A model generated the notes under the pieces. That model saw only the letters and a program-made list of their open reading frames with translations, did no database searches and had not been told where the DNA came from. The translations under genes and the position numbers were made by a program. A stretch of 64,000 bases of DNA from Novosphingobium sp. (GTDB lineage: Bacteria > Pseudomonadota > Alphaproteobacteria > Sphingomonadales > Sphingomonadaceae), in the NCBI RefSeq assembly GCF_019748365.1, contig NZ_JAIEPN010000024.1, positions 1-64,000 of the forward strand, in the 5' to 3' direction. Within the stretch, counting starts at the first letter, position 1, and every line of letters starts with the position of its first letter. Positions 34,356 to 42,415 of this stretch are shown piece after piece.

Positions 34356-36644
34356 ATGCATGCGTCTCCATCGACCGAATCCGCGAACGCCTGGCTGGAA
34401 GGCCTGAACCCTCCGCAGCGCGAGGCCGTGCTGACGACCGAAGGCCCCGTGCTCATGCTTGCAGGCGCGGGCACCGGCAAGACTGCCGCGCTTACCGCAC
34501 GCCTTGCGCATCTGCTGCGCTCGCGCCTTGCATGGCCGTCGGAAATCCTCTGCGTCACCTTCACCAACAAGGCCGCGCGTGAAATGCGCGAGCGTGTAGG
34601 CGCGATGATCGGCCCCTCGGTCGAAGGCATGCCCTGGCTCGGCACCTTCCATTCGGTCGCCGCCAAGATGCTGCGCCGCCATGCCGAGCTTGTCGGCCTG
34701 CAAAGCACCTTCACGATCATCGACACCGATGACCAGCTGCGCCTCCTCAAGCAGCTCATCCAGGCCGAAGGGATCGACGACAAGCGCTGGCCCCCGCGCC
34801 AATTGGCTGGCCTGATCGACCGCTGGAAGAACCGCGGCCTTGGGCCCAAAGACCTCGATGCGCTCGAAAACGAGGCTTACGCGAACGGCAAAGGCGCGAA
34901 GTTCTACGCGCTCTATCAGGACCGACTGCGCGCGCTCAACGCCTGCGATTTCGGCGATCTCACGCTCCACATGCTGACCATCTTCAAAGCGCACCGCGAA
35001 GTGCTCGAAAGCTGGCAGAACCGCTTCAAATACGTGATGGTGGACGAGTATCAGGACACCAACGCCGTCCAGTACCTCTGGCTCCGCCTCCTCGCCCAAG
35101 GCCGCAAGAACATCTGCGTGGTGGGTGATGACGACCAGTCGATCTACTCATGGCGCGGCGCAGAAGTCGCCAATATCCTGCGCTTCGAAAAGGATTTTCC
35201 CGGCGCCAAGGTGATCCGGCTGGAGCAGAACTACCGCTCCACCCCGCATATCCTCGCCGCCGCGGGCGGGGTCATTGCGGAAAACAGCCAGCGCCTCGGC
35301 AAGACGCTGTGGACCGAGGTCAACGGCGGCGACAAGGTCCGCGTTATCGGCGTGTGGGACGGTCCCGAAGAAGCCCGCCGCGTGGGTGAGGAAATCGAGC
35401 GGCTGGAGCGCGAGGGCGCCCCACTCGACCGCATCGCCATCCTCGTGCGCGCCTCGTTCCAGACGCGCGAGTTCGAAGACCGCTTCATCCAGATCGGCCT
35501 GTCCTACAAGATCGTCGGCGGCTTCCGCTTCTACGAACGCGCCGAGATCCGCGACGCGCTGGCGTACTTGCGCGTCATCGCCTCCCCGCAGGACGACCTC
35601 GCGTTCGAGCGCATCTACAACGCCCCCAAGCGCGGGCTGGGTGACAAGACGCTGGAGAAACTCCACCGCCACGCCCGCGCACGCACTATCCCGCTTGCCG
35701 CCGCCGCGATCGAGCTGTGCGATACGGACGAACTCCCCGCCCGCGCCCGCGCCACGCTATCCAGCCTCATGCGCAGCTTCATCGGCTGGCGCGACGGCAT
35801 CGCCACGCTCACCCCCGTCGAACTCCTGCGCACCGTGCTCGACGAAAGCGGATACACCGCCGCGCTTCAGGCCGAAAAGAGCACCGAAGCCTCGGGCCGC
35901 CTCGAAAACCTCGTCGAATTGGCCCGCGCGATGGAGGAATACGAAACGCTCGGCGATTTCCTCGAACACGTCAGCCTCGTGATGGACAACGACGCGGCGG
36001 CGGACACCGAGAAGGTCACCGTGATGACCATCCACGCCGCCAAGGGCCTCGAATTCGACAACGTGTTCCTCCCCGGCTGGGAAGAAGGCGTGTTCCCCTC
36101 CCAGCGCGCGCTTGATGAAGGCGGCCTCGCCAGCCTCGAGGAAGAACGCCGCCTAGCCTACGTCGCGATCACCCGCGCGCGCAAACGCTGCACGATCCTC
36201 CACGCCGCCAACCGCCGCATCTATGGCCAGTGGACGAGCTCGATCCCCAGCCGCTTCGTCGGCGAACTCCCCGCCGATCACATCGAGGAAGAAACCACGA
36301 TGAGCGGCGGCGCCTCGCTCTGGCGCGCGCAGTGGTCGGAACACTCGGACCCCTTCGCCCACGTCGCCAGCGTAAACCCGTCGCGCAACCTCACCCGCGG
36401 CCCCGGCTGGCAACGCGCCGCCGCCACCACGTATGACGCCACCCCCAAACGGATCGCCGAACCCAGCCGCAGCGCCGCCAGCTTCGCCGCCAAACCCCGC
36501 ACCGACATCACCGTCGGCACCCGCGTGTTCCACGACAAGTTCGGCTACGGCGTGGTGGCGGCGCAGGAGGGGAACAAGCTGGAGATCGATTTCGAGACCG
36601 GGGACCGGAAGCGGGTGATTGATAGTTTTGTGAAGGCGGCTTGA
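34356..36644 (+). CDS. uvrD: UvrD/PcrA-type ATP-dependent DNA helicase
   Basis: A 762-residue superfamily 1 3'-5' helicase. In order: Q-motif LNPPQREAVL, Walker A GAGTGKTAAL (about residue 37), TFTNKAAREM (Ia), VDEYQDTN (II, about residue 229), VGDDDQSIYSWRGA (III), LEQNYRS (IV), VMTIHAAKGLEFDNVFLPG (V) and EEERRLAYVAITRARKR (VI). The last 60 residues form the RNA-polymerase-binding Tudor-like end (GTRVFHDKFGYGVVAAQEGNKLEIDF). It acts in nucleotide excision and mismatch repair. A match to the SOS box precedes it directly. Confidence 0.95.
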   Translation: MHASPSTESANAWLEGLNPPQREAVLTTEGPVLMLAGAGTGKTAALTARLAHLLRSRLAWPSEILCVTFTNKAAREMRERVGAMIGPSVEGMPWLGTFHSVAAKMLRRHAELVGLQSTFTIIDTDDQLRLLKQLIQAEGIDDKRWPPRQLAGLIDRWKNRGLGPKDLDALENEAYANGKGAKFYALYQDRLRALNACDFGDLTLHMLTIFKAHREVLESWQNRFKYVMVDEYQDTNAVQYLWLRLLAQGRKNICVVGDDDQSIYSWRGAEVANILRFEKDFPGAKVIRLEQNYRSTPHILAAAGGVIAENSQRLGKTLWTEVNGGDKVRVIGVWDGPEEARRVGEEIERLEREGAPLDRIAILVRASFQTREFEDRFIQIGLSYKIVGGFRFYERAEIRDALAYLRVIASPQDDLAFERIYNAPKRGLGDKTLEKLHRHARARTIPLAAAAIELCDTDELPARARATLSSLMRSFIGWRDGIATLTPVELLRTVLDESGYTAALQAEKSTEASGRLENLVELARAMEEYETLGDFLEHVSLVMDNDAAADTEKVTVMTIHAAKGLEFDNVFLPGWEEGVFPSQRALDEGGLASLEEERRLAYVAITRARKRCTILHAANRRIYGQWTSSIPSRFVGELPADHIEEETTMSGGASLWRAQWSEHSDPFAHVASVNPSRNLTRGPGWQRAAATTYDATPKRIAEPSRSAASFAAKPRTDITVGTRVFHDKFGYGVVAAQEGNKLEIDFETGDRKRVIDSFVKAA

Positions 36645-36704
36645 GGGGAGCGCCTTTGCCTTACGGTGGTCATTGTTAGTCGAATCCCCCCCAACCTACT
36701 CGTT

Positions 36705-36782
36705 CGTCATTGCGAGCGTAGCGAAGCAATCCAGAGCCTGCGCAGAACCGCCCTGGATTGCTTCGCTGCGCTCGCAATGACG
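36705..36782. repeat. Long inverted repeat, CGTCATTGCGAGCG family, copy 1
   Basis: Two 30-bp arms (36705-36734 and 36753-36782) match with one mismatch and enclose 18 bases ending CAGAACCGCC. The arm starts CGTCATTGCGAGCG. Near-identical arms and a similar loop recur at 48206-48282, and a single arm at 57958-57987. Confidence 0.88.
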
Positions 36783-36852
36783 AAGTGAGGGAAATGCGCG
36801 ATAATCGCTAAGCAGGTTCCAGACGGCACTGGATCGCGTGAACAACTTCAAA

Positions 36853-36882
36853 TGACTATTTTCGCTCAGTTGCGGACCTTCC
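36853..36882. repeat. 30-bp degenerate motif before small orphan gene, copy 1
   Basis: This stretch, containing TTGCGGACCTTCC, matches 48356-48385 at 22 of 30 positions. Both copies begin about 70 bases after a CGTCATTGCGAGCG repeat and both precede a small gene of unknown function. Confidence 0.5.
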
Positions 36883-36923
36883 GCTTTCCCCGAACATGTG
36901 CCAGCCTCGTGACGGAGGTCGAT

Positions 36924-37211
36924 ATGAAGCCGCGTATCACGATAAGCACGAACAAGGATGGTGAGCTTGAGATTTGCCTCAATCCGGCGGGGCGCGATCT
37001 CCTTGTCAGGGAGCTTCAATCCCTCACTGAAGAAAGCGATCACTTCCATTTTGGTCCCGCAGAGGTCGACTTGGGCGTGCCTGTTCAAAGCATCGCCTAT
37101 CGCGAAGGTGATCAGATTTTTGAGTTTGGAAAAGTGATGTTTCGCCCAGACGGTTGGGACGCGGAGTATTTCCCGCATGTCATTCCAGTAGGGCATGGCA
37201 ACGGTAGCTGA
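36924..37211 (+). CDS. Small hypothetical protein, possibly immunity-like
   Basis: A 95-residue soluble protein. ATG 36924 has GGAGG five bases upstream; a longer in-frame start would begin in a repeat. The sequence KDGELEICLNPAGRDLLVREL, then DHFHFGPAEVD and VMFRPDGWDAEYFPHVIP, recalls small immunity-type proteins of polymorphic toxin systems (Imm32-like), but I cannot confirm this and no toxin is adjacent. Lower GC than its neighbours and a location behind two repeat elements suggest transfer. Confidence 0.55.
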   Translation: MKPRITISTNKDGELEICLNPAGRDLLVRELQSLTEESDHFHFGPAEVDLGVPVQSIAYREGDQIFEFGKVMFRPDGWDAEYFPHVIPVGHGNGS

Positions 37212-37262
37212 TCATCCAATCGCTGCCGTTCCGCAAACCTTGCGCTGATCTTTCTTCCGTCA

Positions 37263-37344
37263 CCCCGTGCTTGACACGGGGTTAGGCTGTTCTTCCGGCG
37301 GAGCGCCCGAAAAGAAAAGCCAAGGCCCGGATCAAGTCCGGGCC
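37263..37344. repeat. Paired short palindromes in a repeat cluster
   Basis: CCCCGTG-CTTGA-CACGGGG (37263-37281) and GGCCCGGA-TCAAG-TCCGGGCC (37324-37344) lie 42 bases apart. The loops CTTGA and TCAAG are reverse complements, so the two are related inverted copies. Confidence 0.75.
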
Positions 37345-37380
37345 GACGATATCAATAGGTGTCGTCCTGTCCCCCAACAT

Positions 37381-37451
37381 CCGTTCGTGTCGAGCAAAGT
37401 CGAGACACCACGCGCCGCGTTTGGTGTCTCGACTTCGCTCGACACGAACGG
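37381..37451. repeat. Long inverted repeat, GTTCGTGTCGAG family
   Basis: 30-bp arms at 37381-37410 and 37422-37451 match with one mismatch around 11 bases. The family is shared with the palindrome between trpF and trpB at 21805-21838. Together with the pair at 37263-37344 it fills the gap between the small orphan gene and rhlE. Confidence 0.85.
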
Positions 37452-37475
37452 GGAGTGGGAGGAATCAGAGGGTGA

Positions 37476-38873
37476 TTAAAGCGCCGAAACGCTCAGGAAG
37501 CCCGGCACCGGCCCGTTCCACTCGCCCGGCTGCGAGGGCAGTTCGGTGAGCACATCCTTGGGCGGACGCGGCTCATCGCGCCGTGCGCGCACCGGCTTGG
37601 CGGCCACCTCGCGCGGTGCTTCCGCTTCCGCCACCGGCTCGGCAGCAGCCTTGGGCGCACGCTCCCGGCGCGGTGCCTTCTCAGCGCGCGGCGCGCGCTC
37701 AGCCCGCGGTGCCCGCTCGCGCTTTTCTTGCGCCGGAGCCTCAGCCGCCGCATCCGCGCCGTCGAGCGTGAACACCGGGATCTTCATCCCCGTCAGCTTC
37801 TCGACATTGGCGATCGCTTCGGCGTCGTCATCGGTCACGAAGGTGAACGCCCGGCCCGTTGCGCCAGCGCGGCCGGTGCGGCCGATGCGGTGGACGTAGT
37901 CGTCGGGGTGCCACGGCGTGTCATAGTTGAACACGTGGCTCACGCCCTTCACGTCCAGCCCGCGCGCCGCGACGTCGGAAGCGACGAGGATCGAGATCAC
38001 CCCGTCCTTGAACTTCTGCAGTTCGGCGTTGCGCGCGTTCTGGTCCATGTCGCCATGGATCTCGCCCGCCGAAAAACCGCTCTGCTGCAGGCTCTTGGCG
38101 AGCTCTCGCACCGTGGTCTTGCGGTTGGCGAAGATGATCGCGGTGCCGACGTTGTCCGTGCGCAGCAGATGCCGCAGCGCCTCGCGCTTGCCGCGCGTCG
38201 TCACGTGGATCTTGTGCTGGGCGATATTGGTGTTGTTCGAAGCGGGCCGCGCCACTTCGATGTACTTGGGGTTCGAAAGGAACTTGTCCGCCAGCTTCTT
38301 GATCACCGGCGGCATCGTGGCCGAGAACAGCAGCGTCTGGCGGTTGGGCGGGAGCTTCGAGCAGATCGTCTCGATATCCGGGATGAACCCCATGTCGAGC
38401 ATGCGGTCCGCCTCGTCGATCACGAGGAGCTCGCAGCCCGTCAGCAGCATCTTGCCCCGCTCGAACAGGTCCATGAGGCGCCCCGGCGTCGCGATCAGCA
38501 CGTCCACGCCGTCCGAGAGCGCCTTCACCTGATCGCCCATCTGCACGCCGCCGATCAGCAGCGCCATCTTGAGATCATGGTTCTTGCCATACTTCTCGAA
38601 GTTCTCGGCCACCTGCGCGGCCAGTTCGCGCGTCGGCTCGAGGATCAGCGAGCGCGGCATCAGCGCGCGGCGACGGCCATGCGCGAGGATGTCGATCATC
38701 GGCAGCACGAAGCTCGCCGTCTTGCCCGTCCCCGTCTGCGCAATGCCGATGATGTCGCGCATCATCAGCACCGAGGGGATGGCCTGCGCCTGGATGGCGG
38801 TCGGCGTGTCGTAGCCGGCGTCGAGAACCGACTGGAGCAATTCGTCAGACAGGCCGAGATCGGCAAATTTCAT
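37476..38873 (-). CDS. rhlE: DEAD-box RNA helicase, RhlE type
   Basis: A 465-residue RNA helicase. Motifs in order: FADLGLSDELLQSVLDAGYDTPTAIQ split as the F/Q-motif region, Walker A AQTGTGKTAS, PTRELAAQ (Ia), DEAD in VIDEADRMLDMGF, SAT, then IFANRKTT, DVAARGLDVKGV and HRIGRTGRAG. A 90-residue Ala/Arg/Pro/Glu-rich tail follows, typical of RhlE proteins and probably an RNA-binding arm. Likely roles are ribosome assembly and RNA decay. Start MKFADLGL is chosen over one eight codons earlier. Confidence 0.93.
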   Translation of the reverse strand: MKFADLGLSDELLQSVLDAGYDTPTAIQAQAIPSVLMMRDIIGIAQTGTGKTASFVLPMIDILAHGRRRALMPRSLILEPTRELAAQVAENFEKYGKNHDLKMALLIGGVQMGDQVKALSDGVDVLIATPGRLMDLFERGKMLLTGCELLVIDEADRMLDMGFIPDIETICSKLPPNRQTLLFSATMPPVIKKLADKFLSNPKYIEVARPASNNTNIAQHKIHVTTRGKREALRHLLRTDNVGTAIIFANRKTTVRELAKSLQQSGFSAGEIHGDMDQNARNAELQKFKDGVISILVASDVAARGLDVKGVSHVFNYDTPWHPDDYVHRIGRTGRAGATGRAFTFVTDDDAEAIANVEKLTGMKIPVFTLDGADAAAEAPAQEKRERAPRAERAPRAEKAPRRERAPKAAAEPVAEAEAPREVAAKPVRARRDEPRPPKDVLTELPSQPGEWNGPVPGFLSVSAL

Positions 38874-39022
38874 GAGTGGTGGTTTTTCCGAAAGCAAAGG
38901 CGCGCTGGCTAAGTCCGGCGCGCGGAAGGCTCGGCCTCGCGGCCCGCCATCGTGGCCCCGCGCCTAGGCCCAAAACGGCACGAAAGTCAAGGAAAGCGGT
39001 TACGGATGCGCGCGATTTGACA

Positions 39023-39670
39023 TCAGTTTCCGTCAACCGGAACGTATTCGCGCACATCCTTGAGCTTGCAGGTCGTCCCCGCACGCGAATGGATCGCATC
39101 CCGGCCCACGCAAAGCTGCCCGTCGCTCGTCTTCGACATGTAGAAGCCGCGGTAGAAATCGCGCGCGCTGCATGCCTTTTCGAGCCCCGCCGCCAGCATG
39201 CGCCGATCGCGCATGTAGAACATCAGCCGCCCGTCGGTGATCGGCTGGACCGCTGCGATGCCGAGCGCCGGCATGCACTTGCTCGTCTTGCGTTCGCGGA
39301 ATCGTGCGGCATTCGACCGCGTCTGCGGGATCATCGGCTGCATGATCGGCTGCATCGGCTGCAGCGGCAGGATCTGCGGCGCCACCGCATCGCGCCCCGC
39401 ATCGCGCGGCGTCACCCGGATGATCACGCGCTGTTCAATGCGGACCTGGTCCCACACATCGGGCGCGATGGGGTTGATCCCGGCGGCGCTGGCGGCAGGA
39501 GCCGACGGCGGCGGGTTGACCAGCAGCAGCGATCCCTGCGGCAGCACTGCCGCATCCCACAGGTCCTCGGCAACGGCCCCGTCATCGAACGGCGCGAACA
39601 CGGAATCATCTGCCGGAAAACCCGGCAAAGTCAGCGCGATACCCGCAAAAAGGCCAAATAACGTTGTCAT
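39023..39670 (-). CDS. Exported hypothetical protein
   Basis: A 215-residue protein with a short signal peptide (MTTLFGLFAGIALTLPGFPA). A Pro-rich region includes a Met/Pro/Gln repeat (PLQPMQPIMQPMIPQ). The C-terminal half has four cysteines (SKCMPAL, EKACSAR, QLCVGR, TTCKL) that could form two disulphides in the periplasm. I do not recognise the family. It is 149 bases upstream of rhlE on the same strand; no operon is evident. Confidence 0.65.
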   Translation of the reverse strand: MTTLFGLFAGIALTLPGFPADDSVFAPFDDGAVAEDLWDAAVLPQGSLLLVNPPPSAPAASAAGINPIAPDVWDQVRIEQRVIIRVTPRDAGRDAVAPQILPLQPMQPIMQPMIPQTRSNAARFRERKTSKCMPALGIAAVQPITDGRLMFYMRDRRMLAAGLEKACSARDFYRGFYMSKTSDGQLCVGRDAIHSRAGTTCKLKDVREYVPVDGN

Positions 39671-39854
39671 GGCGACTGCAGCAGCAGTGTGGTCCCTCGA
39701 AAAACTTGTCCCCGCTCCGACTCATTTTCGGGCCGTTCGCGCGCCCGGAGAATCGTTCATCCCCCGTAGCACCTTTGATTGAACCCTCGCTTAACTCGCC
39801 TGACAGAAAAAATGAATTGCCCACAACGCCCTGGCGGGATTAGCCCCGCAGGCG

Positions 39855-41285
39855 ATGGCTGATACCGATCACACCCCGTTCCTCGAGGCTGCTGCCGCGC
39901 TGCTCGGCCCCCGCGGCTTCACGGCCGATGCCGATCTCATGGCGCCCTGGCTGACTGACTGGCGCGGGCGCTTCACCGGCCGCGCGCTCGCCATGGCCTC
40001 GCCGGCCTCCACGGCCGAAGTCGCCGCGGTGGTGCGCCTCTGTGCCGAGCACCGGGTGCCGATCGTACCCCAGGGCGGCAACAGCGGCATGTCCGGCGGG
40101 GCCACGCCCGACACCGGCGGCCACGCCCTGCTGCTCAGCCTGCGCAGGATGAACACGATCCGCACGCTCGATGCCGAAAACCGCATGGTCACCGCCAATG
40201 CGGGCGTCATCCTCCAGACGCTCCACGAAGCGGCGGACGCGGCGGGCCTGCGCTTTGCGTTGACGCTCGGCGGCAAGGGTTCGGCCACGATCGGCGGCCT
40301 CATCTCGACCAATGCCGGCGGCACGCAGGTCCTGCGCCATGGCACGATGCGCGCGATGGTGCTCGGGCTGGAGGCGGTTCTGGCCGATGGTTCGGTGTTC
40401 GATACCCTCACTCCGCTCAAGAAGGACAACCGCGGTTTCGATCTCAAGCAAGTGTTGATCGGCTCCGAAGGCACCATGGGCGTGATCACCGCCGCGACGC
40501 TCCGGCTTGAGCCCGCTATTGCCGGCCGCGCCGTGCTCTGGGCCGGTCTTGGCTCCTTGCACGATGCCCGCGCGCTGCTGCTTCATGCCGAAGCGCAGGC
40601 CGGCGCCGCGCTTGAAGGCTTCGAGGTCATGCCGCGCCATTCGCTCGAGGCGGTCTGCGCCTACCTCCCCTCCGCCCGCGCCCCGCTGGCAGAGCCGCAT
40701 GCGTGGCACGCCCTGATCGAACTCGTCGCGACAAGCGAGGCCGATGCCGCCACCCTGCCCGAGCGCGCCGAAGCTCTGCTCGCTTCGGCCTTCGAGGCTG
40801 GCCTGATCGCCGATGCCACCATCGCCGCCAGCGAAGCACAGGCCGCGGCCTTCTGGACCTTGCGGGACAGCATCGCCCCGGCCGAGCGTGCACTCGGCCC
40901 CGCGGTCCAGCACGATATCAGCGTGCCCACACACCTGATGCCCGATTTTGTCGAACAGGCGGTCCCGCGGATCGAGGCAGCCTGGCCAGGCACGCGCGCG
41001 GTCGGTTTTGGCCATCTGGGCGATGGCAACATCCACTTCCACGTGATCGCCCCTGCCGGCGTCGATCCGGCCATCTGGCAAGTCACCGATGGCAAGGCGA
41101 TCAGCGCCGAAGTGCACGATCTTGTCACCGCGTGGGGCGGCTCGATTTCGGCCGAACACGGCATCGGCCAGTTGAAGCGCGACGAGCTTGCCCGCCTTGG
41201 CGATCCTGCCGCTCTTGCGATGCTGCGCAGGATCAAGTCCGCGCTCGATCCGCACGGCCTGCTCAACCCCGGCAAGCTCATCTGA
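39855..41285 (+). CDS. FAD-linked 2-hydroxyacid dehydrogenase (GlcD/D2HGDH-like)
   Basis: A 476-residue flavoprotein. The PCMH-type FAD-binding domain includes VPIVPQGGNSGMSGGATPD (about residues 70-88), TLGGKGSATIGGLISTNAGG and LIGSEGTMGVIT. The C-terminal vanillyl-alcohol-oxidase cap holds VGFGHLGDGNIHFHV, with the histidines that bind metal or substrate in D-lactate, glycolate and D-2-hydroxyglutarate dehydrogenases. It ends in the expected EHGIGQLKRDEL and GLLNPGKLI. Which D-2-hydroxyacid it prefers cannot be told. Apparently monocistronic. Confidence 0.88.
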   Translation: MADTDHTPFLEAAAALLGPRGFTADADLMAPWLTDWRGRFTGRALAMASPASTAEVAAVVRLCAEHRVPIVPQGGNSGMSGGATPDTGGHALLLSLRRMNTIRTLDAENRMVTANAGVILQTLHEAADAAGLRFALTLGGKGSATIGGLISTNAGGTQVLRHGTMRAMVLGLEAVLADGSVFDTLTPLKKDNRGFDLKQVLIGSEGTMGVITAATLRLEPAIAGRAVLWAGLGSLHDARALLLHAEAQAGAALEGFEVMPRHSLEAVCAYLPSARAPLAEPHAWHALIELVATSEADAATLPERAEALLASAFEAGLIADATIAASEAQAAAFWTLRDSIAPAERALGPAVQHDISVPTHLMPDFVEQAVPRIEAAWPGTRAVGFGHLGDGNIHFHVIAPAGVDPAIWQVTDGKAISAEVHDLVTAWGGSISAEHGIGQLKRDELARLGDPAALAMLRRIKSALDPHGLLNPGKLI

Positions 41286-41424
41286 CGAAAAAATTCCCGC
41301 AGTGTGACAGCCGCGTTGCAGGCGGCCTTGCGCAGGCTCAGGACAATCCCTAAACGGCCCATTCCCGCCGCAATCCCGCCGGTTCTGGCGCGTGCATGGC
41401 AACCAGTCTGACGGAGAGAATTTC

Positions 41425-42198
41425 ATGGCGAGCGCGCCGCAAGCATCCCTGCCCCTGTTCTACAACGATCTAGCGCCGCTGAACCTGCGCGATCACGCGA
41501 ACTGGAAGGCCCGTCCGGCCGACAAGGCGACGTGGATGGTCGGCCAGCATGCCGTGCCGCTGACGGTTGAAGAATTCCCGCAGGCCGCACGGCATTTCCC
41601 GATCATCTTTGCGTCCGGCGAAAACCCGGTGCCGCTGGCACTGATGGGCCTCAACGAAGGCATCAACGTGTTCGTCGACGCCGAAGGCAATGTCACCCCC
41701 GGCGCCTACGTGCCGGCCTACGCGCGCCGCTACCCCTTCCTGCTCGCCAAGCTGACGCCGGACACCACCGACCTCTCGCTGTGCTTCGATCCCACATCGG
41801 GCCTGCTCGGCGATTTCCCCGAGGGTGAGCCCCTGTTCAGCGGTGAGGAGCCTTCGGACGCCACGCGCAACGTGCTGCAGTTCTGCGAGCAGTTCGAGCA
41901 GGCTGGCCAGCGCACGCAGGCCTTCGTCGAGGAGCTGACCAAGCACGACCTGCTGATGGACGGCGAAGCGGCGATCCAGCAGCCGGGTATCGAGCAGCCG
42001 TTCGTCTACCGCGGCTTCCAGATGGTCAATCAGGAAAAGCTGCGCGACATGCGCGGCGATATCCTGCGCGGCTGGGCGCAGAGCGGCCTGCTGCCGCTGG
42101 TCTATGCGCACGTCTTCTCGCTCGATCTGATGAGCACGATCTTCGGCAAGCAGATCGAGCAGGGCGTCGGCCCCACTCCGCCGCTACCGGCGTTCTGA
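41425..42198 (+). CDS. sapC: SapC family protein
   Basis: A 257-residue soluble protein of the SapC family, first named from a Campylobacter surface-layer locus. Conserved segments are VPLTVEEFPQAARHFPIIF and YVPAYARRYPFLL. The late region is LVYAHVFSLDLMSTIF. No signal peptide is visible. Function is unknown; in Sphingomonadales copies often lie near TonB-receptor or tryptophan-halogenase genes, which are absent here. ATG 41425 has ACGGAGAG eight bases upstream, better than the start 11 codons before. Confidence 0.82.
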   Translation: MASAPQASLPLFYNDLAPLNLRDHANWKARPADKATWMVGQHAVPLTVEEFPQAARHFPIIFASGENPVPLALMGLNEGINVFVDAEGNVTPGAYVPAYARRYPFLLAKLTPDTTDLSLCFDPTSGLLGDFPEGEPLFSGEEPSDATRNVLQFCEQFEQAGQRTQAFVEELTKHDLLMDGEAAIQQPGIEQPFVYRGFQMVNQEKLRDMRGDILRGWAQSGLLPLVYAHVFSLDLMSTIFGKQIEQGVGPTPPLPAF

Positions 42199-42264
42199 TT
42201 ACTCAGTAATACCAATTAGATAGGGACTGCACACCAATGCCGCCAAATCAGTGGCCAAAAGCCC

Positions 42265-42292
42265 TTGCCTTGGCGGTAAGCACCCCTTATCT
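42265..42292 (+). promoter_or_regulatory. Possible promoter of the candidate sRNA
   Basis: TTGCCT (42265-42270), a 16-bp spacer and TTATCT (42287-42292) predict a start near 42300. Both hexamers deviate from consensus, so support is moderate. Confidence 0.3.
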
Positions 42293-42299
42293 TCCGTAA

Positions 42300-42400
42300 G
42301 TCGTTCCGGTGCTCCCCTCATGGCCCGGCGCGACGGGCGCACCTGGTGCACCTCCTCCCTGAACCTTGGCCACCTGGAGCATTGCTCCAGGTGGTTTTTT
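42300..42400 (+). ncRNA. Candidate small RNA with anti-Shine-Dalgarno loop
   Basis: A roughly 100-base unit in the gap between the convergent sapC and N-formylglutamate amidohydrolase genes. It has a hairpin GCCCG-GCGCGA-CGGGC (42323-42338), then an unpaired CCTCCTCCCT (42351-42360) complementary to ribosome-binding sites. It ends in a perfect terminator at 42370-42400. CU-rich anti-SD loops of this type are typical of trans-acting alphaproteobacterial sRNAs. An extended sapC 3' UTR is the alternative. Confidence 0.42.
42370..42400 (+). terminator. Rho-independent terminator
   Basis: CCACCTGGAGC, loop ATT, GCTCCAGGTGG and six T: a perfect 11-bp stem 172 bases beyond the sapC stop. Confidence 0.9.
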
Positions 42401-42415
42401 CTTGGATTCGAGGGT

